64,000 nt of DNA from Polyangium jinanense (GTDB lineage Bacteria > Myxococcota > Polyangia > Polyangiales > Polyangiaceae), in the NCBI RefSeq assembly GCF_028435365.1, contig NZ_JAGTJJ010000002.1:124001-188000 (forward strand), written 5' to 3'. Under the pieces are notes generated by a model that did no database searches, had not been told where the DNA came from, and saw nothing but the letters and a program-made list of their open reading frames with translations. Positions 24,757 through 33,722 of the stretch are shown in pieces. Position 1 is the stretch's first letter. Each line of letters begins with the position of its first letter. The position numbers and the translations under genes are program-made.

Positions 24757-25209
24757 ATGGCCGATACTCCTACCTTGTGGGTACCCGGGCACACATCCCT
24801 TGACGCCCCCTTCGACATCGTCCCCGAGCTCGCGCGGTTCGAGCCTCCCGATGTGCTCGTCTTCTGCCCTGCCCGCGAGATGACGACCGCGGACGCCGGA
24901 CGCATCGCGGGCTTCGCGGTGGACGCCGCGCGGCGGGCCGGCGGCCTCTTCACGGTCTCGGACCTCTCGAAGTCGCTGGGCCACATGAGCATCAGCGCCG
25001 CCATCGAGTTCAACCGCCAGTTCGACACGAGCTTCATGCGCGCCGGCGCCATCGTCGTCGCGAGCTACCGCATGCGCGCGATCTCCGAGACGCTCGTTCG
25101 CGCCGCCCGCCTCCTCAAGCTCGACGTCGCCAAGGCCCCCGTCCGCTACTTCGAGGACCACGCCTCCGCCCGCGCCTGGTTCGACGAGCTCCGCACGAGC
25201 CCCACCTGA
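24757..25209 (+). CDS. SpoIIAA/STAS-like protein, tandem copy 2
   Basis: Same length (150 residues) and collinear with copy 1 without gaps, with well over half of residues identical by eye. The first 11 residues differ at one position and the C-terminal ARAWF segment is conserved, while the middle (CPAREMTTADAGRIAGFAVD) has diverged most. The flanking DNA is duplicated too. The duplication may have let one copy change its partner. No regulator or kinase gene is adjacent. Confidence 0.8.
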   Translation: MADTPTLWVPGHTSLDAPFDIVPELARFEPPDVLVFCPAREMTTADAGRIAGFAVDAARRAGGLFTVSDLSKSLGHMSISAAIEFNRQFDTSFMRAGAIVVASYRMRAISETLVRAARLLKLDVAKAPVRYFEDHASARAWFDELRTSPT

Positions 25210-25385
25210 CCGCTCACTCCTCCGCCCCTGTCAAGCAAAACCCGTCGCCGGGCCGCCCTCACACGCGCCTCGCGCCGCCACCCCTCTGACGCTTCTGACG
25301 CTCGCGCGACCGGCTCCGCGTGCCGTCCTTCCTGGCGGCTTTTCTTTTCCGTTTGCCCTGCCATTCCGGTAGCTTCCCCCTTCCG

Positions 25386-26153
25386 ATGGACACGTTCGAC
25401 ACGCTCGTTTCCAAGGCGAAGGCGAGCCAATCCGGCCGCCTGCGCGGCCTGCTCCGCCGAGGAGCCGTCGCGCTCGTGCTCTTGACCGTCCCAGGCGTTG
25501 CGTTTGCCGCCGTCACTGCCAAGGGCAAGCTGAGCGGGGCCGACAAGCTCCTGAACCCCGTGTGGAACGAGGCGAAGGACCCGAACGCTCGTCGCTACAC
25601 GTTCCGCGAGCCGTCTCCGACGGTGCGCCCCGACGTGCGTACCCTCACGGGGCATCTGCCGAAAGAAGTCGCGATCGTCGCGCTCGGCGACAAGGGCACG
25701 CCCGCGAAGGTGCCCGTCACCGTCAGCATCGGCGGCGGTCGCATGAGCCCCGTCACGATCGTCGTGCCCGAGGGCCAGCAGATCAACTTCGAGAACAAAG
25801 ACCCGTTCCCGCACAAGATCTACGACACCGGGAACAAGGGCCTCGGCGCCGTCGAGACCGCCGGCGGCAAGAGCCGCTCCTGGACGCCGCCCGCGGCCGG
25901 CAAATACGAGCTCCGCGATCAGCTCGCGCCCAGCGTCCGCGCCTGGGTCGTCGTCGAGCCCCGCGCGATCGCCTCGACCTACCCCGATCGCAAAGGCGAC
26001 TTCGCGATCGAGCTCGAGCCCGGTCCGCACAAGCTACGCGCTTACTTCAACGGCGAGCCCGTGGGCCAGGAACTCGATGTGACGATCACGCCCTTCCCGA
26101 CCGAGCAGCCCCTCAAGGCGCCGCTCGTGGTCGGCGAGACCCCGAGCAAGTGA
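25386..26153 (+). CDS. Membrane-anchored cupredoxin-like protein lacking copper ligands
   Basis: A 255-residue protein with an N-terminal membrane segment (RRGAVALVLLTVPGVAFAAV). The C-terminal half reads as a cupredoxin-type beta sandwich: MSPVTIVVPEGQQINFENKD then PFPHKIYDTG (a His at the usual first ligand position), then SWTPPAAGKYELRDQLAPSV, where cupredoxins have Cys-x-x-x-x-His. No Cys or second His is present, so type-1 copper binding is unlikely. It is 16 bases upstream of the MXAN_5187-like gene and probably co-transcribed with it and the FadL-type porin. Confidence 0.72.
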   Translation: MDTFDTLVSKAKASQSGRLRGLLRRGAVALVLLTVPGVAFAAVTAKGKLSGADKLLNPVWNEAKDPNARRYTFREPSPTVRPDVRTLTGHLPKEVAIVALGDKGTPAKVPVTVSIGGGRMSPVTIVVPEGQQINFENKDPFPHKIYDTGNKGLGAVETAGGKSRSWTPPAAGKYELRDQLAPSVRAWVVVEPRAIASTYPDRKGDFAIELEPGPHKLRAYFNGEPVGQELDVTITPFPTEQPLKAPLVVGETPSK

Positions 26154-26169
26154 AGGCGGAGACGAGAAG

Positions 26170-27846
26170 ATGATCCTGTCCCGTTTCTGGTATCTCGCCC
26201 TCGCCATCATCGCCGGCTTCGCGGCGTTCATCCTCATGCTCGCCGCGCAGATGTACAACCGCGCCGGCCTGCGCGCGATGAGCGACTCGCTCGCCGCCGA
26301 CTCGAGCGCCGTCGGTTGGTATCTCAAAGACGACGCGCGCAACCGGTCGAGCGCGCTCATTCCGATCGCGCTCTCGCCCGAGCTGCGCACGCAGCTCTCC
26401 AAGGCGTCGGGCGAGCCGAAGCTCTCGCGCGAGGTCATCTCGGAGGGCCAGAAGGCGCTGAAGAAGCTCGCCACCGAGGTGCCGGCAGACCTCACGTTCG
26501 ACGCGCTTCGCGCCGTCGACGCGAACGGCCGCATCATTGCCGCGGTCGGCGTCGTGAACGACCTGCCCATCGAGGACGCGGATCTCGGCGGCTACCCCGT
26601 CGTCGCCGACGCGCTGCACGGATGGATCCGTGACGACGCGTGGGTCTCGAAGGGCCGCATCTACCGCGTCGTCACGCGCCCCGTCGAGGCGGAGGTCAAC
26701 GGCGAGCCCGTCGGCGCCGTCGTCGGCATCAAGATCGTCGACGACAGGTTCGCGCAGGGCGTCTCGAAGCGCACGGGCGCCGCGGTCGCGTTCTACGCCG
26801 ACGGCGCGCGCGTGGCGTCCTGGGCCCCCGAGGGTTTCGACAAGTCGAACATGGATCAGATCACCCAGGATCTGAAGCAGCTCGACGAGAACAAGGACTA
26901 CCAGGAGAAGGGCCGCAGCGAGCCGCGCGTGATCGCCTCGCACCTCGGCGTCGTCTACGCGCGCATGGCCGGCGAGGCCTGGGATCTCGGCGCGGGGTTC
27001 GCCGTCGGGCGCCTCGCCGTCTCCGTCTCGGGGCCGCTCGACTTCCTCGGCAAGGCTGACGACACGGACAAGAAAAACGTCTCGTGGCTCTTCGTCGTCC
27101 TCGGCGTCATCGTGCTCGCGGGCCTCGGCATCTTCTTCTCGGTCCTCGAGCACACGCAGCCGCTCGCCACGTTCGGCAAGGAGGCCATCCGCCTCGCGAA
27201 GGGCGAGGTCGACGTGCTCGCGCCGAGCAAGTTCCGCGGCGGGTACAAGAAGATCGCCTCCGACATCAACGACGGCATCGACAAGATCGCGGCCAAGGGC
27301 GGTGCGCCGCGTCGCGCGGCCGATCTCAATGCGGTGCTCGGCCCGATCCCGGCCGCGCCCACGATGAGCGCCTTCGCCGTGCCCGGCCCCGGCGAGACCT
27401 CGTCGCAGGCGATCACGGTCCCGAACAGCGCCCCCGCGAAGCCGCTCCCGAAGGCCCTGCCGAAGCCGAAGCCGCGCCCCGGCTCGACCACGCAGGACCC
27501 GGTCGAGTCCGTGCCCGAGGGCGCGCCCGAGGCCGTGTCCGCGCCTGCGCCGCCGCCGCTGCCGAACGCGGCCGCGGCCGAGCCTGCGGCGGCCGAGCCT
27601 GCGGCTACCGCGGACGCGGGCGAGGTCGACGAGCTCACCGAGTGGCAGAAGGTCTACGAAGAGTTCGTCGCCATGAAGCAGCAGTGCGGCGAGCCGACGG
27701 CGGGCATGACGTTCGAGAAGTTCAAGTCGACGCTGCAACGCAACAAGGACGCGCTCGTGCAGCGGCACGGCGTGACGCGCGTGAAGTTCACGGTGTACGC
27801 GAAGGAAGGCAAGGCCGCGCTGAAGGCCTCGCCGGTCAACAAGTAA
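26170..27846 (+). CDS. MXAN_5187-family membrane sensor-like protein
   Basis: A 558-residue inner-membrane protein. TM1 is at residues 5-27 (FWYLALAIIAGFAAFILMLA) and TM2 near 303-323 (WLFVVLGVIVLAGLGIFF). The periplasmic part between them resembles a dCache/PAS-like sensor, with FDALRAVDANGRIIAAVGVV and VVGIKIVDDRFAQGVSK. After TM2 there is a HAMP-like helix pair, then a Pro/Ala-rich linker of about 100 residues. A conserved C-terminal domain follows (WQKVYEEFVAMKQQCGEPTA ... MTFEKFKSTLQRNKDALV), which I recognise as the MXAN_5187 C-terminal domain found in myxobacteria. Its biochemical role is not known. No kinase or cyclase output domain is present. Confidence 0.82.
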   Translation: MILSRFWYLALAIIAGFAAFILMLAAQMYNRAGLRAMSDSLAADSSAVGWYLKDDARNRSSALIPIALSPELRTQLSKASGEPKLSREVISEGQKALKKLATEVPADLTFDALRAVDANGRIIAAVGVVNDLPIEDADLGGYPVVADALHGWIRDDAWVSKGRIYRVVTRPVEAEVNGEPVGAVVGIKIVDDRFAQGVSKRTGAAVAFYADGARVASWAPEGFDKSNMDQITQDLKQLDENKDYQEKGRSEPRVIASHLGVVYARMAGEAWDLGAGFAVGRLAVSVSGPLDFLGKADDTDKKNVSWLFVVLGVIVLAGLGIFFSVLEHTQPLATFGKEAIRLAKGEVDVLAPSKFRGGYKKIASDINDGIDKIAAKGGAPRRAADLNAVLGPIPAAPTMSAFAVPGPGETSSQAITVPNSAPAKPLPKALPKPKPRPGSTTQDPVESVPEGAPEAVSAPAPPPLPNAAAAEPAAAEPAATADAGEVDELTEWQKVYEEFVAMKQQCGEPTAGMTFEKFKSTLQRNKDALVQRHGVTRVKFTVYAKEGKAALKASPVNK

Positions 27847-27881
27847 ACCAGAGCATCGGAATCGGCAGGAGCGGCAGAGCG

Positions 27882-29429
27882 ATGGGCGCGAGGAATCTCG
27901 TCGTGGGGGCGTTCGTGGGGTCGGTCTTGCTCGGGGGCGCGGGCGTTGCGCGCGCCTCCTCCGGGATCGACTCTCCCGACAACGGCGTCGTGCAGGTCGG
28001 CCGCGGCAACACCAACGTCGCGCGCGCCGACGACCCGCTGGCCGCGTACTACAACCCGGCGGGCCTCGCGTTCCAGAAGTCGGGCGTGCACGTCGGCGCG
28101 CACCTCATGTTCATGGATCGCTGCTTCTCGCGGCGCGACGTGAACGGCCAGCCCGTCTCGCCGGGCGGCGGCATTCCTGGTCCCGGCGCGGCGGGTGGCC
28201 CCTCCGATCCTGTCTGCGCCGAGACCACGCCCTTCCCGAACCCGCAGATCGCCGCGAACTTCCGCATCACGCGGCAGCTCGCGATTGGCCTCTCCGTCAT
28301 GGGCCCGCACGGCGTCGGCAAGATGGTCTGGCCCGAGTCGATCCCGTACACGAACCAGCTCGGCATCTCGACCACGCAGCCCGCGCCGCAGCGCCATCTC
28401 CTCATCGAGAGCGACTCGCTCATCATCAACCCGACGCTCAGCGTGAGCTACGCCATCAAGGACTGGCTCAGCGTCGGCGCGGGCTTCATCTGGGGCATCG
28501 CCTCGATCGACTTCATCAACTTCACCGAGGCCACCTCGCAGGTCCCCACGGACGACTTCGCCGGCAACCAGGAAGTCAAGTCCACGCTCTCGGCCTTCGA
28601 CGGCTTCGTGCCGGGCGTCGTCGTCGGCGTCCTCGCCTCGCCGCACAAGCGCCTCGACCTCGGCGCGTGGTTCAAGTGGCAGGACGCGATCTCCACGCGC
28701 ACGGGCGTGAAGCTCGAATCGCTCTACTGGCGTTTGGGCGGTCAGAAAAACGAAAACCCGTGTCCGGCGGGCCCCGCGAACTGCAACATCACCGAGGACG
28801 AGGACGCGGGGACGCTCAAGTTCCGCATCCCGCTCGAAGCGCGCCTCGGCCTCCGCTACCACCATCCGCTGCGCGCGGGCTCGCTCGTGCCCAAGGTCGG
28901 CCCAAAGGTGCGCGACCCGCTCGCCGACGACCTCTTCGACATCGAGGTCGACTTCACCTACGCGCACAACAGCGTCGTCGACGTCCTCGAGGTCCGCTTC
29001 GATCGGGGCATCCGCGTGAACGGCACGCCGGGCGAAGTCCCCCAGAACGCCGACATCCCGCACAAGTGGAAGAACGTCTTCGGCGTGCGCTTCGGCGGTG
29101 ACTTCACGCTCATCCCCGGCTTCCTCGCCGTGCGGGCCGGCGGATTTTTCGAAACCAACGGCCAGGACGCGGCGTACCTGAATCCCGATTTCCACCTCGG
29201 CAGCAAAGTCGGCGTGGGCGGCGGCGGCACCGTGCGCATCGGGCCGGTCGACGTCTCGCTCGCCTACCAGCACACGTTCTTCGAACCGCTCGACAACGGC
29301 GGCAAGGGGGAGGTTTTGGGCCTCTCCGGTGACGCGACCACGAATTATCGAAGCGTCCACAACGTCAATGGCGGACGGCTCGAGTCGAGCCTGAACGAAG
29401 TGGCGCTCGGGGCGACCTACAGGTTCTGA
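27882..29429 (+). CDS. FadL/OmpP1-type outer-membrane transporter
   Basis: A 515-residue outer-membrane barrel of the FadL family, which takes up hydrophobic compounds such as long-chain fatty acids. The signal peptide (GSVLLGGAGVARA) is followed by SSGIDSPDNGVVQVGRG and the family hallmark DPLAAYYNPAGLAFQ. Many amphipathic strands follow (LLIESDSLIINPTLSVSYAI, GVVVGVLASPHKRLDLGAWF), and the protein ends with a C-terminal aromatic (ALGATYRF) as expected for Bam-dependent barrels. A Cys pair in an extracellular-type loop (NPCPAGPANCN) is unusual. It is 35 bases after the MXAN_5187-like gene, so a shared transcript is likely. Confidence 0.9.
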   Translation: MGARNLVVGAFVGSVLLGGAGVARASSGIDSPDNGVVQVGRGNTNVARADDPLAAYYNPAGLAFQKSGVHVGAHLMFMDRCFSRRDVNGQPVSPGGGIPGPGAAGGPSDPVCAETTPFPNPQIAANFRITRQLAIGLSVMGPHGVGKMVWPESIPYTNQLGISTTQPAPQRHLLIESDSLIINPTLSVSYAIKDWLSVGAGFIWGIASIDFINFTEATSQVPTDDFAGNQEVKSTLSAFDGFVPGVVVGVLASPHKRLDLGAWFKWQDAISTRTGVKLESLYWRLGGQKNENPCPAGPANCNITEDEDAGTLKFRIPLEARLGLRYHHPLRAGSLVPKVGPKVRDPLADDLFDIEVDFTYAHNSVVDVLEVRFDRGIRVNGTPGEVPQNADIPHKWKNVFGVRFGGDFTLIPGFLAVRAGGFFETNGQDAAYLNPDFHLGSKVGVGGGGTVRIGPVDVSLAYQHTFFEPLDNGGKGEVLGLSGDATTNYRSVHNVNGGRLESSLNEVALGATYRF

Positions 29430-29581
29430 AGAGCTCGTTCCAGCGCGGCTGGACGACGATGCACGACGGTTCCCCAGCGTCACGTGAAGATTGACGTCGA
29501 GGGCGTTGACACCGGATACGCCGGCACGCTTCGATGCCACGGTTATCGTTTGTTGGGGACGAAGAAGTCCGGGAGGATTGG

Positions 29582-30382
29582 ATGAACGCGCGTGCTTCGT
29601 TGATGGTGGTTGGTCTGGGTTTGGCGGTTGTCGGCTGCGCCATTCCCAAGCCCCCGCCGACGGCCCCGGACGAATACGACTACAAGTTTGAGCACAAAAA
29701 GACCGGCGAGCCCCTGAGCGTCGAGGGCGAGAGTTTCACGTACACCACGACGGAGCGCGTCGAGCTCGGCGAGGAGCAGATCCGCGACGCGCAGGGTCGC
29801 CTCGTCGGATCGAGCCGCATTTACGGCAACCAGCAGGTCGCGCACCGCGGCTACCAGTGGGGCGTCTACCAGGGCCGGCAGCCGATCGACGTGCTCAGCG
29901 CGCTGCACATCGCGCGCGACAGGGCGTTCGAGGATGCGTTCGAGGAGCGCATCGTCGAGATCCGCGAGAACCACGCGAACTCGATGTCCGTCTACGAGAA
30001 GGGCATCAAGGAATACTCCGGCAAGCGCTCCACCGGCATGATCGTGGCGGGCGTGGGGTACGGCATCGCGGGCGGCTGGGCCATCGCCGCGGCGGTCACG
30101 AAGGATGATCCCCTCATCCCGACGGGGGGCTCGACGGCCATCATCATCGGCGGCGTCATCGTCGGCGCGATCGGCACCTGGATCTACTCCGCTGCGCTCG
30201 GCGGCATGCGTCGCGAGGCGGACAAGGCCACCGCGATGGCGAACGACAAGATCTCGCCCTCCGACTTCCCGAAGCTCACGACCGAGTCGTACCTCCACGA
30301 CGTCGCCCGCGAGTACAACCGCGGCATCGCCCCCGAGCCCCCGCCGCCGCCGAAGGACACGAAAAAGAAGAAGAAGAAGTAG
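29582..30382 (+). CDS. Lipoprotein with two internal hydrophobic helices, unknown function
   Basis: A 266-residue protein with lipoprotein signal MVVGLGLAVVGC. A beta-rich region follows (FTYTTTERVELGEEQIRDAQ), then a helical stretch, and then two hydrophobic segments (MIVAGVGYGIAGGWAIAAAV and TAIIIGGVIVGAIGTWIYSA) separated by a short polar loop, as if the lipoprotein also inserts in a membrane. The C-terminus is Pro-rich then Lys-rich (seven Lys at the end). The ATG at 29582 is preceded by GGGAGGA. Not recognised as a named family. Confidence 0.75.
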   Translation: MNARASLMVVGLGLAVVGCAIPKPPPTAPDEYDYKFEHKKTGEPLSVEGESFTYTTTERVELGEEQIRDAQGRLVGSSRIYGNQQVAHRGYQWGVYQGRQPIDVLSALHIARDRAFEDAFEERIVEIRENHANSMSVYEKGIKEYSGKRSTGMIVAGVGYGIAGGWAIAAAVTKDDPLIPTGGSTAIIIGGVIVGAIGTWIYSAALGGMRREADKATAMANDKISPSDFPKLTTESYLHDVAREYNRGIAPEPPPPPKDTKKKKKK

Positions 30383-30480
30383 GCCGCGGCGCAGATTTCG
30401 CGACCTTTCCCGCCTCCGTTCGTCCGGGTGGTGCGCGCGTATCGACGCGGCCGCGCGCCTTCGCTATGACCCGGGCCAGC

Positions 30481-31443
30481 ATGACCGACACACCCGTCCG
30501 CAACGTCATCATCATCGGCTCGGGCCCTGCGGGCCTGACTGCGTCCATCTACGCCGCGCGCGCGAACCTCAAGCCGCTCTGCATCGAGGGCTTCAACGCG
30601 GGCGGGCTCATCCCCGGCGGTCAGCTCATGTTCACGACCGACGTCGAGAACTATCCGGGCTTCCCGCAGAAGGTCACGGGCCAGGAGCTCATGCAGCGCT
30701 TCCGTGATCAGGCGGAGCACCAGGGCACCGAGATCGTGACGGCGGACGTGACGAAGGTCGACCTCTCCGCGCGGCCGTTCAGGGTCTGGGTCGAGGAGAC
30801 GCTCTACCTCGCCCACACCGTGATCATCGCGACGGGCGCGCGCGCGAACTACCTCGGCTTGCCGAACGAGGAGCTTCTCAAGAACAAGGGCGTGAGCGCC
30901 TGCGCCGTGTGCGACGGCGCGCTCTACCGCGGCCGCGACGTCGCCGTCGTCGGCGGCGGCGACACCGCGATGGAGGAGGCGAGTTACCTCGCGGGCCTCT
31001 GCAACTCGGTCACGCTCGTGCACCGCCGCGACGACTTCCGCGCGAGCAAGGCGATGGTCGACCGCGTCGTGTCGAACCCGAAGATCAAGATCCTCTACAG
31101 CCACGTGGTCGACGACGTGCTCGACGTCACCAAGGACGAGGTCACGGGGATCGTCGTGAAAAACCTCAAGACCGGGGAAAAATCGTCCGTCCCGGTCGCG
31201 GCGTTTTTCGTGGCGATCGGTCACACGCCCATGACCGAGCTCTTCATCGGGCAGCTCGAGACGCACCCGAACGGCTACTTGAAGACCGTGCCCGGCTCCA
31301 CGCGCACGAGCGTGCCCGGCGTGTTCGCCGCGGGCGACGTGCAGGACTGGACGTACAGGCAGGCGGTCACGGCGGCGGGCACGGGCTGCATGGCCGCACT
31401 CGACGCCGAGCGGTTCTTGCAGCAAGAAGGTGGGAGTCACTGA
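30481..31443 (+). CDS. trxB: Thioredoxin-disulfide reductase
   Basis: A 320-residue low-molecular-weight thioredoxin reductase: NADPH reduces FAD, the active-site disulfide and then thioredoxin. The FAD-binding motif is IIGSGPAGLTAS (11-22), the redox pair is CAVC (Cys141-Cys144) and the NADPH motif VVGGGDTAMEEASYLA begins at 156. The second FAD motif near the C-terminus is GVFAAGDVQDWTYRQAVTAA. All catalytic elements are intact and the length is normal. The start at 30481 (MTDTPV) is preferred over 30466. No thioredoxin gene is adjacent. Confidence 0.96.
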   Translation: MTDTPVRNVIIIGSGPAGLTASIYAARANLKPLCIEGFNAGGLIPGGQLMFTTDVENYPGFPQKVTGQELMQRFRDQAEHQGTEIVTADVTKVDLSARPFRVWVEETLYLAHTVIIATGARANYLGLPNEELLKNKGVSACAVCDGALYRGRDVAVVGGGDTAMEEASYLAGLCNSVTLVHRRDDFRASKAMVDRVVSNPKIKILYSHVVDDVLDVTKDEVTGIVVKNLKTGEKSSVPVAAFFVAIGHTPMTELFIGQLETHPNGYLKTVPGSTRTSVPGVFAAGDVQDWTYRQAVTAAGTGCMAALDAERFLQQEGGSH

Positions 31444-31455
31444 CGAAGGCCTTCG

Positions 31456-32388
31456 ATGGACGAGCCCCACGCCGACCCGCGCGACGAGCTCTTCGAGATC
31501 GCGACCTCGGTGCGCGCGCTCGTCGAGTGGTACGACAGCACGGGCGCGTGGGGCTTGCCGCTCGCGCCGCCGCGTGAGGTCGAGCCTTCGTATCCCGCAG
31601 CGGAACCTCACGCCGCGCCGCCGCCGCCAAACCCTCGCGCGCCCGCGCCCGTCGCGGATCGGCGTCCCGCTCCTGCCGACGCCTCCTTCGCGCAGCCTGC
31701 GCAGTTCACGCCGCCGCCCGAGCGCGCGCCCGCGCCGCAGTTCACGCCGTTTCCGCCACCGGCCGAGCGCCCGCAGCGCCCCGCCGTCGCGCGCCCCGAG
31801 GCGCGCACGCCGGAAGCGCGCATCGAGCAGCTCCGCGTCCTCGCCTCCGAGGTCGCCTCCTGCACGCGCTGCGGCCTCGCCGAGCGGCGCACGCAGACCG
31901 TGTTCGCCCGCGGCAATCCGCTCTCGGAGCTTTGCTTCGTCGGCGAAGGACCGGGCGCGGAAGAGGACCTCCAGGGCGAGCCGTTCGTCGGTCCTGCGGG
32001 CCAGCTCCTCGACAAGATGATCGCCGCGATGGGCTACCGCCGCGACGAGGTCTACATCTGCAACATCGTCAAGTGCCGGCCGCCGGAGAACCGCAAGCCG
32101 CAGCCTGAAGAGATGGATGCCTGCAAGGGCTACCTCGCCACGCAGATCGAGCTCGTGCGGCCGAAGTACATCGTCGCGCTCGGCGCGACGGCGATCCAGG
32201 GCCTGCTCGGCACGACCGAGGGCATCACGAAGCTGCGCGGCAAGTGGAAGATGTACCGCGGGATCCCCGTCATGCCGACGTTCCATCCGGCCTACCTCCT
32301 CAGGCAGCCGTCGGCGAAGCGCGAGGTATGGACCGACCTGCAGGAAGTGATGGCGCGCCTCGGCAAGAAGCCGCCCGCGCGGGGCTAG
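31456..32388 (+). CDS. Family 4 (Fe-S) uracil-DNA glycosylase
   Basis: A 310-residue protein whose C-terminal 180 residues form a type-4 uracil-DNA glycosylase, removing uracil from DNA. Four cluster cysteines are visible: Cys136 and Cys139 (CTRC), Cys207 (KCRPPENRKP) and Cys223, so a [4Fe-4S] cluster is expected. The active-site motif is GEGPGAEEDLQGEPFVGPAG and the second motif is FHPAYLLRQP. The N-terminal 120 residues are a Pro/Ala-rich, probably disordered extension preceded by a short helix, longer than usual. It follows trxB closely (12 bases). Confidence 0.93.
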   Translation: MDEPHADPRDELFEIATSVRALVEWYDSTGAWGLPLAPPREVEPSYPAAEPHAAPPPPNPRAPAPVADRRPAPADASFAQPAQFTPPPERAPAPQFTPFPPPAERPQRPAVARPEARTPEARIEQLRVLASEVASCTRCGLAERRTQTVFARGNPLSELCFVGEGPGAEEDLQGEPFVGPAGQLLDKMIAAMGYRRDEVYICNIVKCRPPENRKPQPEEMDACKGYLATQIELVRPKYIVALGATAIQGLLGTTEGITKLRGKWKMYRGIPVMPTFHPAYLLRQPSAKREVWTDLQEVMARLGKKPPARG

Positions 32389-32408
32389 CGCTCGAGCGTA
32401 TCCTTCGC

Positions 32409-32840
32409 GTGCTGCTCTGCTTCGTCGGCGCAGCGCCATTCCTCGCGCCCTTCGCGCGCCGCGTGACGAGCCGCGAGACGGGCGAGCTTCTCTACCTGCT
32501 CTTCGCGCCGGTTTGTCACCTCAAACCCGAGCGCACGCTCGTCCTCGCCGGCGTGCTGATGCCGCTCTGCAGCCGTTGCGCCGGCATCTTCGCGGGGTTC
32601 GTGACGGCTGGGATGTTTCCGCGGCCGCGCTGGAGCGTGCGCGCGTGCCTCGGCTACGGGTTCGTCGCGAGCGTGATCATGCTCGTCGACGTCGTCACGC
32701 AGGACCTCGGCTTACGCCCGCTCTACCATCCAGCGCGGCTTCTGACGGGAGTTCTCTGGGGGCACGTGTTCGCGCTCGGGATCCTCGCGATCGCGCGCGA
32801 GCACGTCACGAGGCCCGAACGCCTCACTTCTTCAGCGTGA
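32409..32840 (+). CDS. DUF2085 family membrane protein
   Basis: A protein of about 143 residues with hydrophobic segments and the DUF2085 signature: APVCHLKPERTLVLAGVLMP followed by LCSRCAGIFAGF, i.e. CH..PER and C.RC.G. The cysteines and histidine could bind a metal or cofactor at the membrane; the function is not known. The GTG at 32409 is the most plausible start after the end of the glycosylase gene; ATG 32328 would overlap that gene by 61 bases. Its end overlaps the convergent lipoprotein gene by 17 bases. Confidence 0.75.
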   Translation: MLLCFVGAAPFLAPFARRVTSRETGELLYLLFAPVCHLKPERTLVLAGVLMPLCSRCAGIFAGFVTAGMFPRPRWSVRACLGYGFVASVIMLVDVVTQDLGLRPLYHPARLLTGVLWGHVFALGILAIAREHVTRPERLTSSA

Positions 32841-33600
32841 CGGGCCTGCCGGCGACGGGTGCTTCGCCGAGCAGCACGAGCGTCTCGATCTTCTTCTTGT
32901 CGCTCTTCTCGTCGACGACCTTGAGCGTGCCCGCGAGGTTATAGGCCATCTCCCAGGTCACCGTGTCGTCGGCCGAGAAGAACGCGAACGACGAGTCGCA
33001 GAGCGCGAGGTCCTTCTTGATCGCGTCGCCCGTGTTCGAGAGATCGGGCCCCGCGAACCCTTTGCGGTGCTTCTTGCCGAGCCCGCCCTTGAACGGCCAC
33101 ACCGCGGTCGAGAGGTCCTTCATCACCATCACCGTCACCGAGCAGCCGGGCGGGTTCGACACCTTGTCGGGCGGCGTGACCAAGAGCTCCTTCGGCACGT
33201 CGTCGCGCCCGTCGGTCTTGAGCAGGATCGTCGGCGCGCCCGCGCGGCCGAGCTCGGCCACGACCGCGGCGACGTCCGGCGTGCGCGCCTTCTTCTCGGC
33301 GATCACGGTGACCTGCTGCCCGTTGATCGGCAGATCCTTCACCGCCGCCGTGAGCTTCTCCGGCCAGTTCTCCTGCTTCATGTCGACGCGGATCTGGCCG
33401 ATGTACGGGCCGAGCGAGTCGACGATCAGCGCGGGCATCGTCTTCGGCTTCGGGGGCGGCGCGGGCTCCGTCGGCGCGGCCGCAGCGGAGGCGGTCGCGG
33501 TCGGGGCGGCGCCCGTCTTGGATTTGTCGTCGCCGCAGGCGGTCAGCGTCGTCGCGACGAGCAGCGCGAGCGAGGCGAGGACAGGGACGCGGGAGTGCAT
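32824..33600 (-). CDS. Lipoprotein, unknown function
   Basis: A 258-residue predicted lipoprotein with signal LASLALLVATTLTAC. An Ala/Pro linker follows, then an alpha/beta-like region: MPALIVDSLGPYIGQIRVDM, KLTAAVKDLPINGQQVTVIA, VAAVVAELGRAGAPTILLKT. The last part holds strands GCSVTVMVMKDL and DTVTWEMAYNLAGTLKVVDE. The middle resembles an ExbD/TolR-like periplasmic fold (IDGQQV/VAAVVAELGRAGAP pattern), but this is tentative. Start at 33600; 33624 adds a non-signal leader. Its gene is convergent with the DUF2085 gene. Confidence 0.75.
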   Translation of the reverse strand: MHSRVPVLASLALLVATTLTACGDDKSKTGAAPTATASAAAAPTEPAPPPKPKTMPALIVDSLGPYIGQIRVDMKQENWPEKLTAAVKDLPINGQQVTVIAEKKARTPDVAAVVAELGRAGAPTILLKTDGRDDVPKELLVTPPDKVSNPPGCSVTVMVMKDLSTAVWPFKGGLGKKHRKGFAGPDLSNTGDAIKKDLALCDSSFAFFSADDTVTWEMAYNLAGTLKVVDEKSDKKKIETLVLLGEAPVAGRPVTLKK

Positions 33601-33722
33601 GGCGCGGAGTGTACCGAAGCCCAAGGCGTGGGAGAAAGGAAGCGGCGTCCTCGGGGCGTCGGGGCGTGGTAGCTTCCGCGCGCTCTCGCCCGTTCGGGCC
33701 TCGAAACGAGCCGGATTTCACC

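Larger units (their letters stand above)
24050..25295 (+). repeat. Tandem segmental duplication, two units of about 650 bp
   Basis: Two direct units each hold one SpoIIAA-like gene plus flanks. Shared upstream sequence is GTGATACA...GTGTCATGGCCGATACTCC (24087-24118 and 24741-24772). Shared downstream sequence begins CTGACCG.TCACTCCTCC.CC and continues through CCTGTCAAG.AAAACCCGT (24553-24595 and 25207-25249) and CGCCTCGCGCCGCC. The unit spacing from ATG to ATG is 654 bp. Divergence in the coding part shows the event is old. Confidence 0.85.
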
